NCBI RefSeq assembly: GCF_037991315.1
Contig: NZ_CP150300.1
Location: 2,108,001-2,172,000 of the forward strand
Length of the DNA stretch: 64,000 bases
Source of the DNA: Paenibacillus sp. FSL H8-0079
Lineage (GTDB): Bacteria; Bacillota; Bacilli; Paenibacillales; Paenibacillaceae
Direction of reading: 5' to 3'
The notes beneath the pieces were generated by a model. That model was not told where the DNA came from, did not search any database, and saw only the letters and a list, made by a program, of their open reading frames with translations. Position numbers and translations under genes: made by a program. Shown piece by piece: positions 54,896-63,787 of this stretch (positions are counted from its first letter, which is position 1; every line of letters begins with the position of its first letter).

Positions 54896-56317
54896 TCATT
54901 TACGATCTCCAAACCAAGCACGATGAAGCGAATGTACTCCCTCTTGAATATCCTCCATACTCAAACCACCGAAACCGATCTGAACCATGGATTGCTCAGC
55001 CTGAGCTTGTTGTGCCCAGAAGGGCGATACAGGATAGACTTGGGTACCTTCCTTTTCAGCTGAGGCAATCAATTGCTGCTCATGCATTCCATTATGCACA
55101 CGCAGCAAAATGTGAAGTCCTGCATCCTCACCAATGATTGTCACGTTAGAGCCCATCAGCTGCTGAATCGTTGAAATCAGTATGGATTGCTTTTGTCGAT
55201 ATACTTTGCGCATTTTGCGAATGTGGGCGTCCCAATGTCCATTTCTCATAAAAAGCTCCAGTGTATTCTGATGAAAACGTGAAACGGTCTGATCATACAG
55301 GCGGTAGTTTTGCTTATTGTGAAGCTCCAGCAAGTTTTTAGGCAGAACCATGTAGGCAATACGTAATGAAGGAAGCAGGCATTTTGAGAAAGTCCCCAGG
55401 TATACCGTACGTTGATGGGAATCCAAGCCCTGTAGGGAAGGTATCGGCTTACCGACATATCTAAACTCGCTATCGTAATCGTCCTCAATAATAATGCCAT
55501 CTTGATCTGCTGCCCATTTCAGTAATTGCATTCTCTTGTGGAGAGGCATGACCATCCCATAGGGGAACTGGTGAGACGGTGTTATATACACGATGCGGGA
55601 CTGACTCTCATAGAGCTGCTGAATATGAAGCCCATCCGTTTCCAACGGAATCGGACTAAGTTGTAGACCATGATGTTGAAAAATCGTTCGAGCACTGTCA
55701 TAGCCAGGCTCTTCCATCGCTATACTGCGGTTATCGGGTCCTAATAATCCAGATAACACGGCAAGTAAATATTGAATGCCAGCACCGATCATGATTTGAT
55801 CTGGTGAACAATTCACACCTCTTGATCCGTGCAGGTACTTGGCAATTTCCATTCGAAGGCCAGGTTCTCCAAGAGGATCACCATAAGAAAATAAGGGCTG
55901 ATGGTTCTGCTGTAAGCTTAGATTGGATAATTTACGCCAAGTCGCAAGTGGAAAATGCTCAGCGTCCACATCACCATATCGAAAATCGTACTGGATCGTT
56001 GGATGAGCCAGTGATTGATCTTCCGACCCTGTTTTACGAACATGATGAGATGAAGGTAAGGAATCCAATTGCAGATCCATAACGTATAAGCCACTTCTTG
56101 GTTTGCTTAGCACATAGCCTTCTGCCAATAACTGCTGATAGGCCAAATCGACGGTGTTACGGCTAATATGTAAGTGTGCAGACAGGGATCGAATGGATGG
56201 AAGCCGTGTCTGGGCTGGCAACTTTCCGTTCATAATTTCTTTCTTAATATATTGATATAGCTGGGTGTATAACGGTTCTTCGGACTCTCTCTTCAGCAAT
56301 AAGGTTAAATCGATCAT
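54896..56317 (-). CDS. MocR/PdxR-type GntR regulator with aminotransferase domain
   Basis: 473 residues. An N-terminal GntR winged helix (about 10-75; PLYTQLYQYIKKEIM, LPSIRSLSAHLHISRNTVDL) is linked to a fold-type I aminotransferase domain. The PLP lysine region reads YLGTFSKCLLPSLRI and the aspartate region IIIEDDYDSEFRY. Such proteins bind PLP and regulate neighbouring, often divergent, genes. ATG 56317 follows AGGAGGT. It is divergent from the luciferase-like/methyltransferase pair, which is the likely target. Confidence 0.9.
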   Translation of the reverse strand: MIDLTLLLKRESEEPLYTQLYQYIKKEIMNGKLPAQTRLPSIRSLSAHLHISRNTVDLAYQQLLAEGYVLSKPRSGLYVMDLQLDSLPSSHHVRKTGSEDQSLAHPTIQYDFRYGDVDAEHFPLATWRKLSNLSLQQNHQPLFSYGDPLGEPGLRMEIAKYLHGSRGVNCSPDQIMIGAGIQYLLAVLSGLLGPDNRSIAMEEPGYDSARTIFQHHGLQLSPIPLETDGLHIQQLYESQSRIVYITPSHQFPYGMVMPLHKRMQLLKWAADQDGIIIEDDYDSEFRYVGKPIPSLQGLDSHQRTVYLGTFSKCLLPSLRIAYMVLPKNLLELHNKQNYRLYDQTVSRFHQNTLELFMRNGHWDAHIRKMRKVYRQKQSILISTIQQLMGSNVTIIGEDAGLHILLRVHNGMHEQQLIASAEKEGTQVYPVSPFWAQQAQAEQSMVQIGFGGLSMEDIQEGVHSLHRAWFGDRK

Positions 56318-56333
56318 ATATAACCTCCTATTG

Positions 56334-56373
56334 GTTTTGTCAACTGACCCTATAATATAGTTTAGTTTTGTCA
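56334..56373. promoter_or_regulatory. Direct repeats in the divergent MocR promoter region
   Basis: GTTTTGTCA at 56334-56342 recurs at 56365-56373, 31 bp apart (about three helical turns). TATAAT lies between (56351-56356). Direct repeats of this kind are typical MocR-family operators. Confidence 0.5.
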
Positions 56374-56476
56374 CTACTTATGGGGTCAATGGACGATTAC
56401 AATTGTATCACGTCCTGTCTTGGTGGGAACAGCACTCCATGACGGGAATCACCATTGCTTTAGGAGGAGACTTGAA

Positions 56477-57532
56477 TTGGATAAAAATACAGACTCCATT
56501 GGACAAATGGAGAGAGGTCAACAATCCGCACTGAATGTAGATGCATTTCATAATCATCCCGGTTTCCGGCAGATGTTTGCCCCGGATCAATTGACAATAG
56601 GCCTATTTCTACCGCTTAGATTTTATACGGGTAACATGGATGTTCTGAAGGGTCAGGCTGACTTGGTGGATATAATCGATCAACAACATTTTGCATCCGT
56701 ATGGGTGCGTGATGTTCCGCTATTTGATCCTGGATTCCGAGATGCCGGGCAGGTATTCGATCCATTTGTTTATCTGGCCTACCTTGCTGCAAGAACCAAA
56801 AATGTATCCCTGGTAACAGGAAGTGCCATTTTCACGCTTCGCCATCCGATTGATTTAGCCAAGGCAGCCGCTTCCATTGATATACTTTCGGGCGGACGAC
56901 TTGTACTAGGCATTGCATCAGGTGATCGTCCTGCTGAGTTTCCGGCATATGGATTACATGTGGATCATCGGGATGAGCGTTTTCGTGATACCGTAAAATT
57001 CTTTCGTGAACTGGTTCAGCATAACAGTCCCACGATTCAATCTTCGCTTGGTCAAATGAGTGGGCTTGATTTGTTACCTAAGCCTGCAACAGGTGGTATA
57101 CCACTTGTTGTGACAGGTTCAAGCAGGCAATCCTTGGATTGGATCGCAGAGCACAGTGATGGTTGGCTTACCTATCCTGAAGCGACGGCTAATGATTCCG
57201 GCCCCCGCATGCTCGGACGTAAGATCAATGCATGGCGTGAAAAAATACCTAACGGCATGTTCAAGCCGCATATGACGAACGAATGGATTGATCTTGTGGA
57301 AGATGTCAATTATCCTCGAACACCGCTTCGTGGCGGGTACATATTACGTACAGGACGGGCAGGTCTGATTCAGCTTCTGGAGGAATGGCGAGCAGTCGGC
57401 GTTAATCATGCTGCACTTGGTATTCAATTTTCGAGTCGGCCACCCGCCGAGGTGATCGAGGAGTTGGCGGAGGAAGTGTTGCCACTATTTCCGACACATA
57501 CAGGTACAGCTCCAATAGCTACCGGGTGGTAA
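56477..57532 (+). CDS. Luciferase-like monooxygenase (LLM-class flavin oxidoreductase)
   Basis: 351 residues, TIM-barrel bacterial-luciferase fold. Family features: LTIGLFLPLRFYTG at the first strand, FASVWVRDVPLFDP, VSLVTGSAIFTLRHPIDLAKA and SGGRLVLGIASGDRPAEF. It probably uses FMNH2 or F420 to oxidise a small substrate; its identity is unknown. TTG 56477 is chosen because AGGAGG lies 9 nt upstream. The methyltransferase gene starts 4 bp after its stop. Confidence 0.85.
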   Translation: MDKNTDSIGQMERGQQSALNVDAFHNHPGFRQMFAPDQLTIGLFLPLRFYTGNMDVLKGQADLVDIIDQQHFASVWVRDVPLFDPGFRDAGQVFDPFVYLAYLAARTKNVSLVTGSAIFTLRHPIDLAKAAASIDILSGGRLVLGIASGDRPAEFPAYGLHVDHRDERFRDTVKFFRELVQHNSPTIQSSLGQMSGLDLLPKPATGGIPLVVTGSSRQSLDWIAEHSDGWLTYPEATANDSGPRMLGRKINAWREKIPNGMFKPHMTNEWIDLVEDVNYPRTPLRGGYILRTGRAGLIQLLEEWRAVGVNHAALGIQFSSRPPAEVIEELAEEVLPLFPTHTGTAPIATGW

Positions 57533-57536
57533 GAGA

Positions 57537-58097
57537 ATGAAGTCAATTCATACTGAAATTTACTGGACAACTTTTACAAACAGCCTGTTCAACGACTTGC
57601 CGGTGAATGTAGCTGCAACGGAGCGAGGATTATGCCTGATATCTATGCCGGATGATATCCATATGAATATGAAGGATTGGGTCACCAAGAAGTTTGTTCA
57701 TGCGAATCTAGTTGAAGATCAGAACAGGCTTTCTCCATATGTGGAACAGTTGCAATGGTATTGTGAGGGGAAAAGTAAGGCATTCGAGATTCCTCTTGAT
57801 CTACAGGGGACGAAATTTCAGATTTCGGTGTGGCAAGCGTTAATGACAATTCCATATGGGCAGATTCGCAGTTATTTGGAGGTCGCGAAGATGATCGATC
57901 ATCCCAAAGCCATACGTGCAGTGGGCAGCGCCAATGGAGCGAATCCGATTCCAATTGTCATTCCATGCCACCGTGTCATCGGCAAAAACGGAACATTGAC
58001 TGGTTATAGTGGCGGATTAAAGATGAAAGATAAGTTGCTTCAACTTGAAGGATACGATAGATACACGGTTTCGGGCCATTCTCGATTCAATTTTTAG
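57537..58097 (+). CDS. ogt: Methylated-DNA-protein cysteine methyltransferase
   Basis: 186 residues. The active-site motif IVIPCHRVIGKNG contains the acceptor Cys144; the helix-turn-helix wing includes IPYGQIRSYLEVAKM and AIRAVGSANGANPIP. It irreversibly removes alkyl groups from O6-alkylguanine. It starts 4 bp after the luciferase-like gene, so translation is probably coupled. The N-terminal half is variable, as usual in this family. Confidence 0.92.
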   Translation: MKSIHTEIYWTTFTNSLFNDLPVNVAATERGLCLISMPDDIHMNMKDWVTKKFVHANLVEDQNRLSPYVEQLQWYCEGKSKAFEIPLDLQGTKFQISVWQALMTIPYGQIRSYLEVAKMIDHPKAIRAVGSANGANPIPIVIPCHRVIGKNGTLTGYSGGLKMKDKLLQLEGYDRYTVSGHSRFNF

Positions 58098-58212
58098 AAG
58101 GTTAGATTATTTTTATACATTCGCCCATTCCCTCCGCGAATGCCCTTCATACAGTATAAAGTGCCTTGTGTTGCAATACTGTAGAACATTTGTTCAATAG
58201 GGAGTGGGACGT

Positions 58213-59562
58213 GTGAAATCATCAACAAAGCTTACCGGACGGGTTATTTATAAAGGAGATCCGGGATATGAAGCGGCGCGCAAAAACTGGGACCCGCATA
58301 CTGACAAATATCCTAAAGTCTTTGTATTTGCCCAAAAAACGAAAGATGTCTCCAATGCCATCAAATGGGCTCGTGAAAACAATGTACCGATCAGGCCGCG
58401 TAGTGGTAGACATGCGCTTGAGGTCAATCTTTCACAGGTTAACGGCGGAATTGTGATTGATGTCAGTGATCTGAATTCCATCAAGCTTGATAAAAAAAAT
58501 GGAACCGTTGTTGTGGGTACGGGTAACCGAGTTGGAAGAATTGCGAATACCCTCGCCAAGCAAGGATTTATAGCTCCTTTTGGTGACAGCCCCTCTGTAG
58601 GGATCGGTGGAATTACTTTAGGTGGGGGAATTGGGCCTCTCCAGCGTACCATCGGTCTCATCAGTGATAACCTGCTTGAGGTGGAGATGGTGGATGCGAA
58701 CGGCAAAGTGATTCGGGCCAATAAAAATCGCAATGCGGATCTCTTTTGGGCCTCGCGGGGAGGCGGCGGTGGTAACTTCGGAGTATATACCCACTACAAA
58801 TTCAAGGTGCGTCGTGCTCCAGCGAAGGCGACTGTATTTAAGATTACCTGGCCATGGGCTCAATTCGAAAAGGTGCTCAAAGTTTGGCAGAAGTGGGCTC
58901 CCTCTGTTGATACGAGATTGGGCAGCGAGTTGTCCATCGGACCGAAAAAGGGTGGCAATGTCGTCATGGAGGGGTTGTTCTTAGGGTCAAAAACAGGGGC
59001 TCTCCGTCTATTGCAGCCGATTACGAGTGTTGGTACACCAACGAGCTCTATTGTTCGTTTGTTACCTTATACGGAAGTTGTGAAATTCTTATTGCTTCCT
59101 GATCCGATCGAAACTCAAAGGTTCAGTAACCAGTTCTCGTCCGGTTTTGGACGAAAACCATTCCCCGACAAAGCCATTAAATCGATGCGAGCATTCTTGG
59201 AGAACTTGGAAGAGGGGCCAGGAGGGTTCTATTTCCTCAACTGGGGCGGAGCGGTAAGTCGCAAATCGCCTAGATCAACCGCATTCTTCTGGCGTAAAGA
59301 GAAGTTCTACGTGGAATGGAACAGTACGTGGACGAAGGAGTCCCAGGCGGCTAAAAATATCGCACTCACTCGGAACACGCGTAAGAAATTGCAACCATAC
59401 ATTGTTGGTTCCTATATCAACGTTCCGGACCAAGGGATCAAAAATTCCGGTTTAGTGTACTATGGCGCCAACTATGCCAGACTGCGGAGAGTCAAAGCCA
59501 AGTATGATCCGAAAAATGTGTTCAACAATCCGCAAAGTATCACGCCGGCTCGGAGAGTATAA
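58213..59562 (+). CDS. FAD-linked oxidase, berberine-bridge-like
   Basis: 449 residues. An N-terminal FAD-binding type 4 (PCMH) domain has IRPRSGRHALEVN (His67 at the usual covalent FAD position) and GGITLGGGIGPLQRTIG. The Cys that gives the second covalent bond in many relatives is absent. A BBE-type C-terminal motif (GLVYYGANYARLRRVKAKYDP) is present. No signal peptide is seen. It likely oxidises a sugar or small alcohol with O2 as acceptor. GTG 58213 follows GGGAG. It is single, followed by a terminator. Confidence 0.88.
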   Translation: MKSSTKLTGRVIYKGDPGYEAARKNWDPHTDKYPKVFVFAQKTKDVSNAIKWARENNVPIRPRSGRHALEVNLSQVNGGIVIDVSDLNSIKLDKKNGTVVVGTGNRVGRIANTLAKQGFIAPFGDSPSVGIGGITLGGGIGPLQRTIGLISDNLLEVEMVDANGKVIRANKNRNADLFWASRGGGGGNFGVYTHYKFKVRRAPAKATVFKITWPWAQFEKVLKVWQKWAPSVDTRLGSELSIGPKKGGNVVMEGLFLGSKTGALRLLQPITSVGTPTSSIVRLLPYTEVVKFLLLPDPIETQRFSNQFSSGFGRKPFPDKAIKSMRAFLENLEEGPGGFYFLNWGGAVSRKSPRSTAFFWRKEKFYVEWNSTWTKESQAAKNIALTRNTRKKLQPYIVGSYINVPDQGIKNSGLVYYGANYARLRRVKAKYDPKNVFNNPQSITPARRV

Positions 59563-59589
59563 TCCATTGTAACCTGTTCAACGAGTGAA

Positions 59590-59617
59590 GAAACACGCCT
59601 TAATTGGCGTGTTTTTT
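59590..59617 (+). terminator. Terminator after the FAD oxidase
   Basis: AACACGCC (59592-59599) with GGCGTGTT (59606-59613) and six Ts. The stem is identical to that of the terminator at 54785. Confidence 0.8.
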
Positions 59618-59690
59618 GCTATGTATGTTAGTATAAATGCCAAAACCAAAAATGAAATCAACTCATTGATATAGAAAGCAGGTACACGCC

Positions 59691-60524
59691 ATGATCGATG
59701 TAGATCAGTTAGCCAACACATTTGCAAGCAGTCATTATGAGATACATGAGGTCAACCGATTGGTGATCCAGCCCAGAAGTATACTGCGTGAATTTAAAAC
59801 CGAGAAGTACGGGTTTCTTTTTGTGATGCGTGGAGAAGCACGAATGACGGTCAATGGAACGATATATGAATTACGGCCGGGGTCTGTGTTTCATGCGGCC
59901 CCAGGCATGAAGATGGATTCCCGAGTGATCAGTGAAACCGAGTATGAATACTACGCTGTATTCTATGGGCCGGACAAGATGGATGATGAAAAAGAACAAG
60001 ACGTCCACAATGTATTGGGTGTCCATTTCAAAATGGATCAGGCAGTTAATCCGAGGATCGTAGAATTATTGGCGATGTTGCAAGAACATGCTTATCATTC
60101 TGGGGGGATGGAAAAGCTTCGAGTGAAGCAACTATTTCTGAGTATCATGGTCGAGGTTCTAATGGGGTACAGGCAGCGGGAAAGTGTAACTTCTCCGAGT
60201 GAACAGGTCATTGAGGAAGCTCTGTCCTACATTAATGTCAATTACATGAATCCGCTGACACTGGACGAGTTAGCAGAGACACATGGCATGAATTCCAAAC
60301 AGTTTTCCTATTTTTTTCATAAGTACACAGGATTACGACCCATTGATTATGTCATCCATCATCGTATGGAGAGGGCAAGGGATCTGTTGAAATCGGGGAA
60401 TTTTCTTATTCGTGATGTGGCCATCAGTGTAGGGTATCCTAATCCGTTATATTTCAGTAGAGTTTTTAAAAATAAATTCGGTGTATCACCCACAGCATAT
60501 GCGGATCAGTTAGAAAACCAATAA
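59691..60524 (+). CDS. AraC-family transcriptional regulator
   Basis: 277 residues. An N-terminal cupin-like sensing domain (about 20-100; EFKTEKYGFLFVMRGEARM) is followed by a C-terminal double helix-turn-helix (about 175-275; LTLDELAETHGMNSKQFSYF, then IRDVAISVGYPNPLYFSRVF). It should respond to a small ligand such as a sugar. The next gene is preceded by a Fur box; whether this regulator controls it is unknown. Confidence 0.92.
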   Translation: MIDVDQLANTFASSHYEIHEVNRLVIQPRSILREFKTEKYGFLFVMRGEARMTVNGTIYELRPGSVFHAAPGMKMDSRVISETEYEYYAVFYGPDKMDDEKEQDVHNVLGVHFKMDQAVNPRIVELLAMLQEHAYHSGGMEKLRVKQLFLSIMVEVLMGYRQRESVTSPSEQVIEEALSYINVNYMNPLTLDELAETHGMNSKQFSYFFHKYTGLRPIDYVIHHRMERARDLLKSGNFLIRDVAISVGYPNPLYFSRVFKNKFGVSPTAYADQLENQ

Positions 60525-60626
60525 TACTAATTTTAACTTGTACTTAAATTAAATTAGACAATAATACATATGGGTTTCGTGATTTGTGTATTCGCATGAG
60601 CGCTCATCCTTGCTATCATATTTAAT

Positions 60627-60645
60627 GATAATGAGAATCATTATT
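60627..60645 (+). promoter_or_regulatory. Fur box
   Basis: A 19-bp site matching 17 of 19 positions of GATAATGATAATCATTATC, in the 193-bp gap upstream of the ferredoxin-NADP reductase-like gene. Iron repression is expected. Confidence 0.8.
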
Positions 60646-60717
60646 AATATATATGTTTCCAATACGTGAACCCGCCCATCATTGGGCAGAACATATTTAG
60701 AAATGAGGGTATACAGG

Positions 60718-61767
60718 ATGAAAGAGCATGAAGTGTATGATGTAACCATTATCGGCGGAGGACCCGCTGGTTTATTTTCGGCTTTTTATAGTGGATTGCG
60801 TGAGATGAAAACGAAAATTATTGAATTCCAGCCCTATCTGGGCGGGAAAGTACATGTCTATCCTGAAAAGATGATTTGGGACGTGGGCGGGTTACAACCT
60901 GTTCCCGGTGCACAGCTGATTGAACAGATCGTCAATCAGGGACTGACATTTCAACCAGAGGTGGTTCTTGGAGAAAAGATCACGTCCATATCCAAAGATG
61001 AACAGGGTTATTTTGCACTGCACACAGCCTCCACAGAGGTGCATTACTCCAAAACTGTGATCTTGGCCATTGGGGGAGGAATCCTGAAGCCAATCAAACT
61101 GGAGATTGAGGGAGCAGAACGTTTTGAAGTGACCAATCTACATTACACGGTCAAATCACTCTCCCGCTTCAAAGACAAAACAGTTCTCATCTCGGGTGGA
61201 GGGAACGCGGCGATTGATTGGGCAAATGAACTCGCACTTATTGCCAAACAAGTCTATCTGACGTATCGGAAAGATACACTGAAGGGGCATGAAGCTGAAA
61301 TATCTCGTCTTGGCAGCAGTTCGGTGGAATGCCTGCTTAATACAACGATCGAGAAATTGGTCGCTACAGATGATCATCAACAGATTGAGACGGTTGTGCT
61401 GAAACGCAATGAAGATGGCGCAATGCTTGAGCTGGCAGTGGATGAGGTCATCATTAACTATGGCTATGAGCGCGATAAGGAATTGTTGGTCAACAGTCAT
61501 ATTCAGATTGATATGAAGGATCATTGGATTGCAGGAACGCCGGTCAGCGAGACATCCGTACCGGGCATCTATGCTGCGGGTGATATTTTGCATCATGAAG
61601 GAAAGCTTCATCTGATTGCCGGAGCGTTCCAGGACGCAGCCAATGCCGTGAACCGGGCGAAGTTGCATGTGGCACCTGATGCGAATGCACACGGGATGGT
61701 CTCCTCGCATAATGACTTGTTTACTCAGAAAAACCGCGAATTAATGAAAGATTTGTACATCAAGTAA
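60718..61767 (+). CDS. Ferredoxin/flavodoxin-NADP reductase-like (TrxR-type FNR2)
   Basis: 349 residues, two dinucleotide-binding domains. FAD motif TIIGGGPAGLFSAFYSG is at the N-terminus and NADPH motif LISGGGNAAIDWANEL near 165; the C-terminal FAD contact is VPGIYAAGDILHHEG. There is no CxxC, so it is not a thioredoxin reductase. It resembles Bacillus YumC/YcgT; YcgT belongs to the Fur regulon as far as I recall. It probably supplies electrons for iron release or flavodoxin reduction. ATG 60718 follows GAGGG. The Fur box lies about 75 bp upstream. Confidence 0.87.
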   Translation: MKEHEVYDVTIIGGGPAGLFSAFYSGLREMKTKIIEFQPYLGGKVHVYPEKMIWDVGGLQPVPGAQLIEQIVNQGLTFQPEVVLGEKITSISKDEQGYFALHTASTEVHYSKTVILAIGGGILKPIKLEIEGAERFEVTNLHYTVKSLSRFKDKTVLISGGGNAAIDWANELALIAKQVYLTYRKDTLKGHEAEISRLGSSSVECLLNTTIEKLVATDDHQQIETVVLKRNEDGAMLELAVDEVIINYGYERDKELLVNSHIQIDMKDHWIAGTPVSETSVPGIYAAGDILHHEGKLHLIAGAFQDAANAVNRAKLHVAPDANAHGMVSSHNDLFTQKNRELMKDLYIK

Positions 61768-61805
61768 TCGTTGATCTGAAGTGAACGTATTTTCAAAAGG
61801 GAACC

Positions 61806-61845
61806 AAAAAGCCGCCCTCGGTCATAAGACTAAGAGCGGCTTCTT
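61806..61845. terminator. Convergent terminator
   Basis: AAGCCGC (61809-61815) with GCGGCTT (61836-61842), A-run to the left, T-rich right. It separates the reductase from the minus-strand monooxygenase. Confidence 0.7.
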
Positions 61846-61879
61846 CACATGCCAACTACGCATGCCAGTCAATGAGCTA

Positions 61880-62176
61880 TTAAGCTTTCACTTGTTCTCC
61901 AGCAAATACTTCAACGTTCATTGGAGCGGCCATGAATGCTGCTGCTTGTTGTACAAAAGCTTGGAAATGCGCGCTTGTGTTGTGGGAAGCTGTAGCAGCT
62001 TCATCTTTCCAAAGCTCGATCATCGTGTATTGTTGTTCGCGTTCTGTGCTTTTCGCCAGGTCATAGCTGATGTTGCCTTCTTCTTGACGTGTTGCAGCAA
62101 TGAGTTCTTTCGTAGCTGCGAGGAATGCTTGTTCTTGGTCCGGTTTAACTTGCAGGTGAGCGTGAATGATAATCAT
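61880..62176 (-). CDS. Antibiotic-biosynthesis-monooxygenase (ABM/YgiN-like) protein
   Basis: 98 residues, a ferredoxin-like dimeric alpha/beta barrel subunit (MIIIHAHLQVKPDQEQAFLA, EGNISYDLAKSTEREQQYTM, ELWKDEAATASHNTSAHFQ). Relatives include quinol monooxygenase YgiN and heme-degrading IsdG types; the hydrophobic C-terminal part fits YgiN better. It is the last gene of the marR-nitroreductase-ABM set, which suggests quinone or nitro-compound stress. GGAGGTTT precedes the start. Confidence 0.85.
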   Translation of the reverse strand: MIIIHAHLQVKPDQEQAFLAATKELIAATRQEEGNISYDLAKSTEREQQYTMIELWKDEAATASHNTSAHFQAFVQQAAAFMAAPMNVEVFAGEQVKA

Positions 62177-62269
62177 AATATAAAACCTCCATATAGTGTT
62201 TAAATTGTGTTAAGAATGTATGTTTATTGACCAATTCAATCGTAACTTACAGGGAAACAGTCCCTGATA

Positions 62270-62920
62270 TTATGCCCAAGTTGTGATTGTATCTACTGGC
62301 AGACGGTAAGAAGGGTGACCATCTTTGGCCGATTTACCGATCGAGATCAACATAACCGGTTGATAACGCTCTTTGTCCATGCCAAATGCTTCTGCAATTT
62401 GATCTTTTTCGTAACCACCGATTGGGTTGGTGTCATAACCATGAGCACGTGCAGCAAGCATCAATTGCATGGAAGCAAGACCTGCATCAATCAGGTTAAC
62501 GTCGCGAAGATCGGCAGCAGGCATGTTGTCATAGTAAGGTTTAACAAATTGAACTTGTGCGTCTTTAACTTCTTGTGGCATGTAACCATGCTCTACCGCT
62601 TTGCTGAAGATCTCTTCCAGGTATTCAGCATTATTCATGTCGATAAATACGCCAACCACAGCTGCCGAAGTCAACACTTGATTTTGATTGAATTTAGCAA
62701 GAGGAGCGAGTTTTTCTTTGCCTTCAGCTGTATCTACAACGAGAAAACGCCAAGGTTGCATATTAACGGAAGAAGGTGCACGTGAAGCTTCTGCCAGAAT
62801 TTCTGTCATTTCTTCACGGCTGATTTTTACCTCAGAATCGTAAAGCTTAACAGAACGGCGGCCGTAAGTAATTTCGTTAAAATCATTTGTCTTTTGGAAT
62901 TTACTTTCAATTGTACTCAT
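62270..62920 (-). CDS. Nitroreductase-family NAD(P)H flavin oxidoreductase
   Basis: 216 residues. FMN-binding features: TYGRRSVKLYDSEVKI at the start, EASRAPSSVNMQPWRFLVV, and DAGLASMQLMLAARAHGYD with NPIGGYEKDQI. It reduces nitro groups, quinones or flavins with NAD(P)H. It is 28 bp downstream of marR on the same strand, so probably one transcript under MarR control. GAGGAGAG precedes the start. Confidence 0.92.
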   Translation of the reverse strand: MSTIESKFQKTNDFNEITYGRRSVKLYDSEVKISREEMTEILAEASRAPSSVNMQPWRFLVVDTAEGKEKLAPLAKFNQNQVLTSAAVVGVFIDMNNAEYLEEIFSKAVEHGYMPQEVKDAQVQFVKPYYDNMPAADLRDVNLIDAGLASMQLMLAARAHGYDTNPIGGYEKDQIAEAFGMDKERYQPVMLISIGKSAKDGHPSYRLPVDTITTWA

Positions 62921-62947
62921 GGATAAATCTCTCCTCTATATATAAGT

Positions 62948-63367
62948 TTAGAAATTATTCTGCATACGTTCCAGGTAATCGGCGAGAGCCTGAACTTCGT
63001 CTTCACTGAAATCCTGCAAAATTTGGTTGATGAAATTGGTCTTCTCTGCTTTGTAGCCTTCAATCTGCTTCCGACCATGGTCCGTCAGACGTACAAAAGT
63101 TACCCGATTATCTTCGGGGTTCTTGCGTCTTGTAACCATCAGGTCCGCCTCAAGCTGTTTCAAGTGGCGTGTAATCGCAGCACTATCAATGTTAATGATT
63201 TTCTGCAGCATGGATTGGTTAATCTCATCGACCTGATCCAGCTCATGCAGAATTTCAAAGCGAGAGGAACTGATACCCGTACAGCGTTCGAACTTGGGAC
63301 TGATTTTGTTGCCCAACACGTTCAGCAGGTTGATGATCTGTTCTTCTTTGGAAACATTACGTGTCAT
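62948..63367 (-). CDS. MarR-family transcriptional regulator
   Basis: 139 residues with a winged helix: SSSRFEILHELDQVDEINQS, then IDSAAITRHLKQLEADLMVT and the wing RRKNPEDNRVTFVRLT. No cysteine is placed like that of YodB/OhrR; Cys at about 30 (FERCTGIS) could sense electrophiles. ATG 63367 follows GGGAGGT. It heads an operon with a nitroreductase and an ABM protein and probably represses it. Tandem palindromes lie upstream. Confidence 0.92.
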   Translation of the reverse strand: MTRNVSKEEQIINLLNVLGNKISPKFERCTGISSSRFEILHELDQVDEINQSMLQKIINIDSAAITRHLKQLEADLMVTRRKNPEDNRVTFVRLTDHGRKQIEGYKAEKTNFINQILQDFSEDEVQALADYLERMQNNF

Positions 63368-63412
63368 GACTAGACCTCCCGGGTGAATCTGAATCATGAA
63401 CAACGGCGTATG

Positions 63413-63444
63413 TTAACCAATAATTAAAGTTGCAGTATACAATG
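63413..63444 (-). promoter_or_regulatory. Likely marR promoter -10 and overlapping palindrome
   Basis: The minus strand has TATACT near 63440-63435 as a -10 candidate. TTAACCAATAATTAA (63413-63427) is an imperfect palindrome just downstream, in the typical MarR self-operator position. Confidence 0.35.
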
Positions 63445-63479
63445 CCATTGCCTAATGATTATTTGGATGCTCTCGATCA

Positions 63480-63521
63480 TTGATGTATCAATAGTTGATG
63501 CCTCAATCATTGATGGCTCAA
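63480..63521. promoter_or_regulatory. Three tandem palindromes upstream of marR
   Basis: TTGATGTATCAA (63480-63491), TTGATGCCTCAA (63495-63506) and TTGATGGCTCAA (63510-63521) start exactly 15 bp apart and share TTGATG-N2-TCAA. They lie about 113 bp upstream of marR in the gap to the divergent gene. Confidence 0.7.
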
Positions 63522-63660
63522 TTAATATATCATGCCTTTTAATATTTTGCAACAGGTTCAGAAGAAGAGGATGATTATACCTGTATTATCCCGGTACATA
63601 AGCATTGTCGTCTGTATAGGATGTCCATCTGCATAAGTTTATATCGATTGCACAAGTTAT

Positions 63661-63675
63661 TGAGAATTATTATCA
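63661..63675 (+). promoter_or_regulatory. Fur-like site upstream of the truncated AraC gene
   Basis: TGAGAAT-T-ATTATCA matches the 7-1-7 Fur core TGATAAT-N-ATTATCA with one mismatch, about 110 bp upstream of the start. Confidence 0.6.
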
Positions 63676-63787
63676 ATTGATTTATAATAAAAGGAAATGT
63701 ACATAACGAGCGAACGTAACAGGTAGTTCATACAACAGCTGAGAAGGCATGAAGGTGCATCTGGATCGGAGGGTAAGTATAAAGAAT

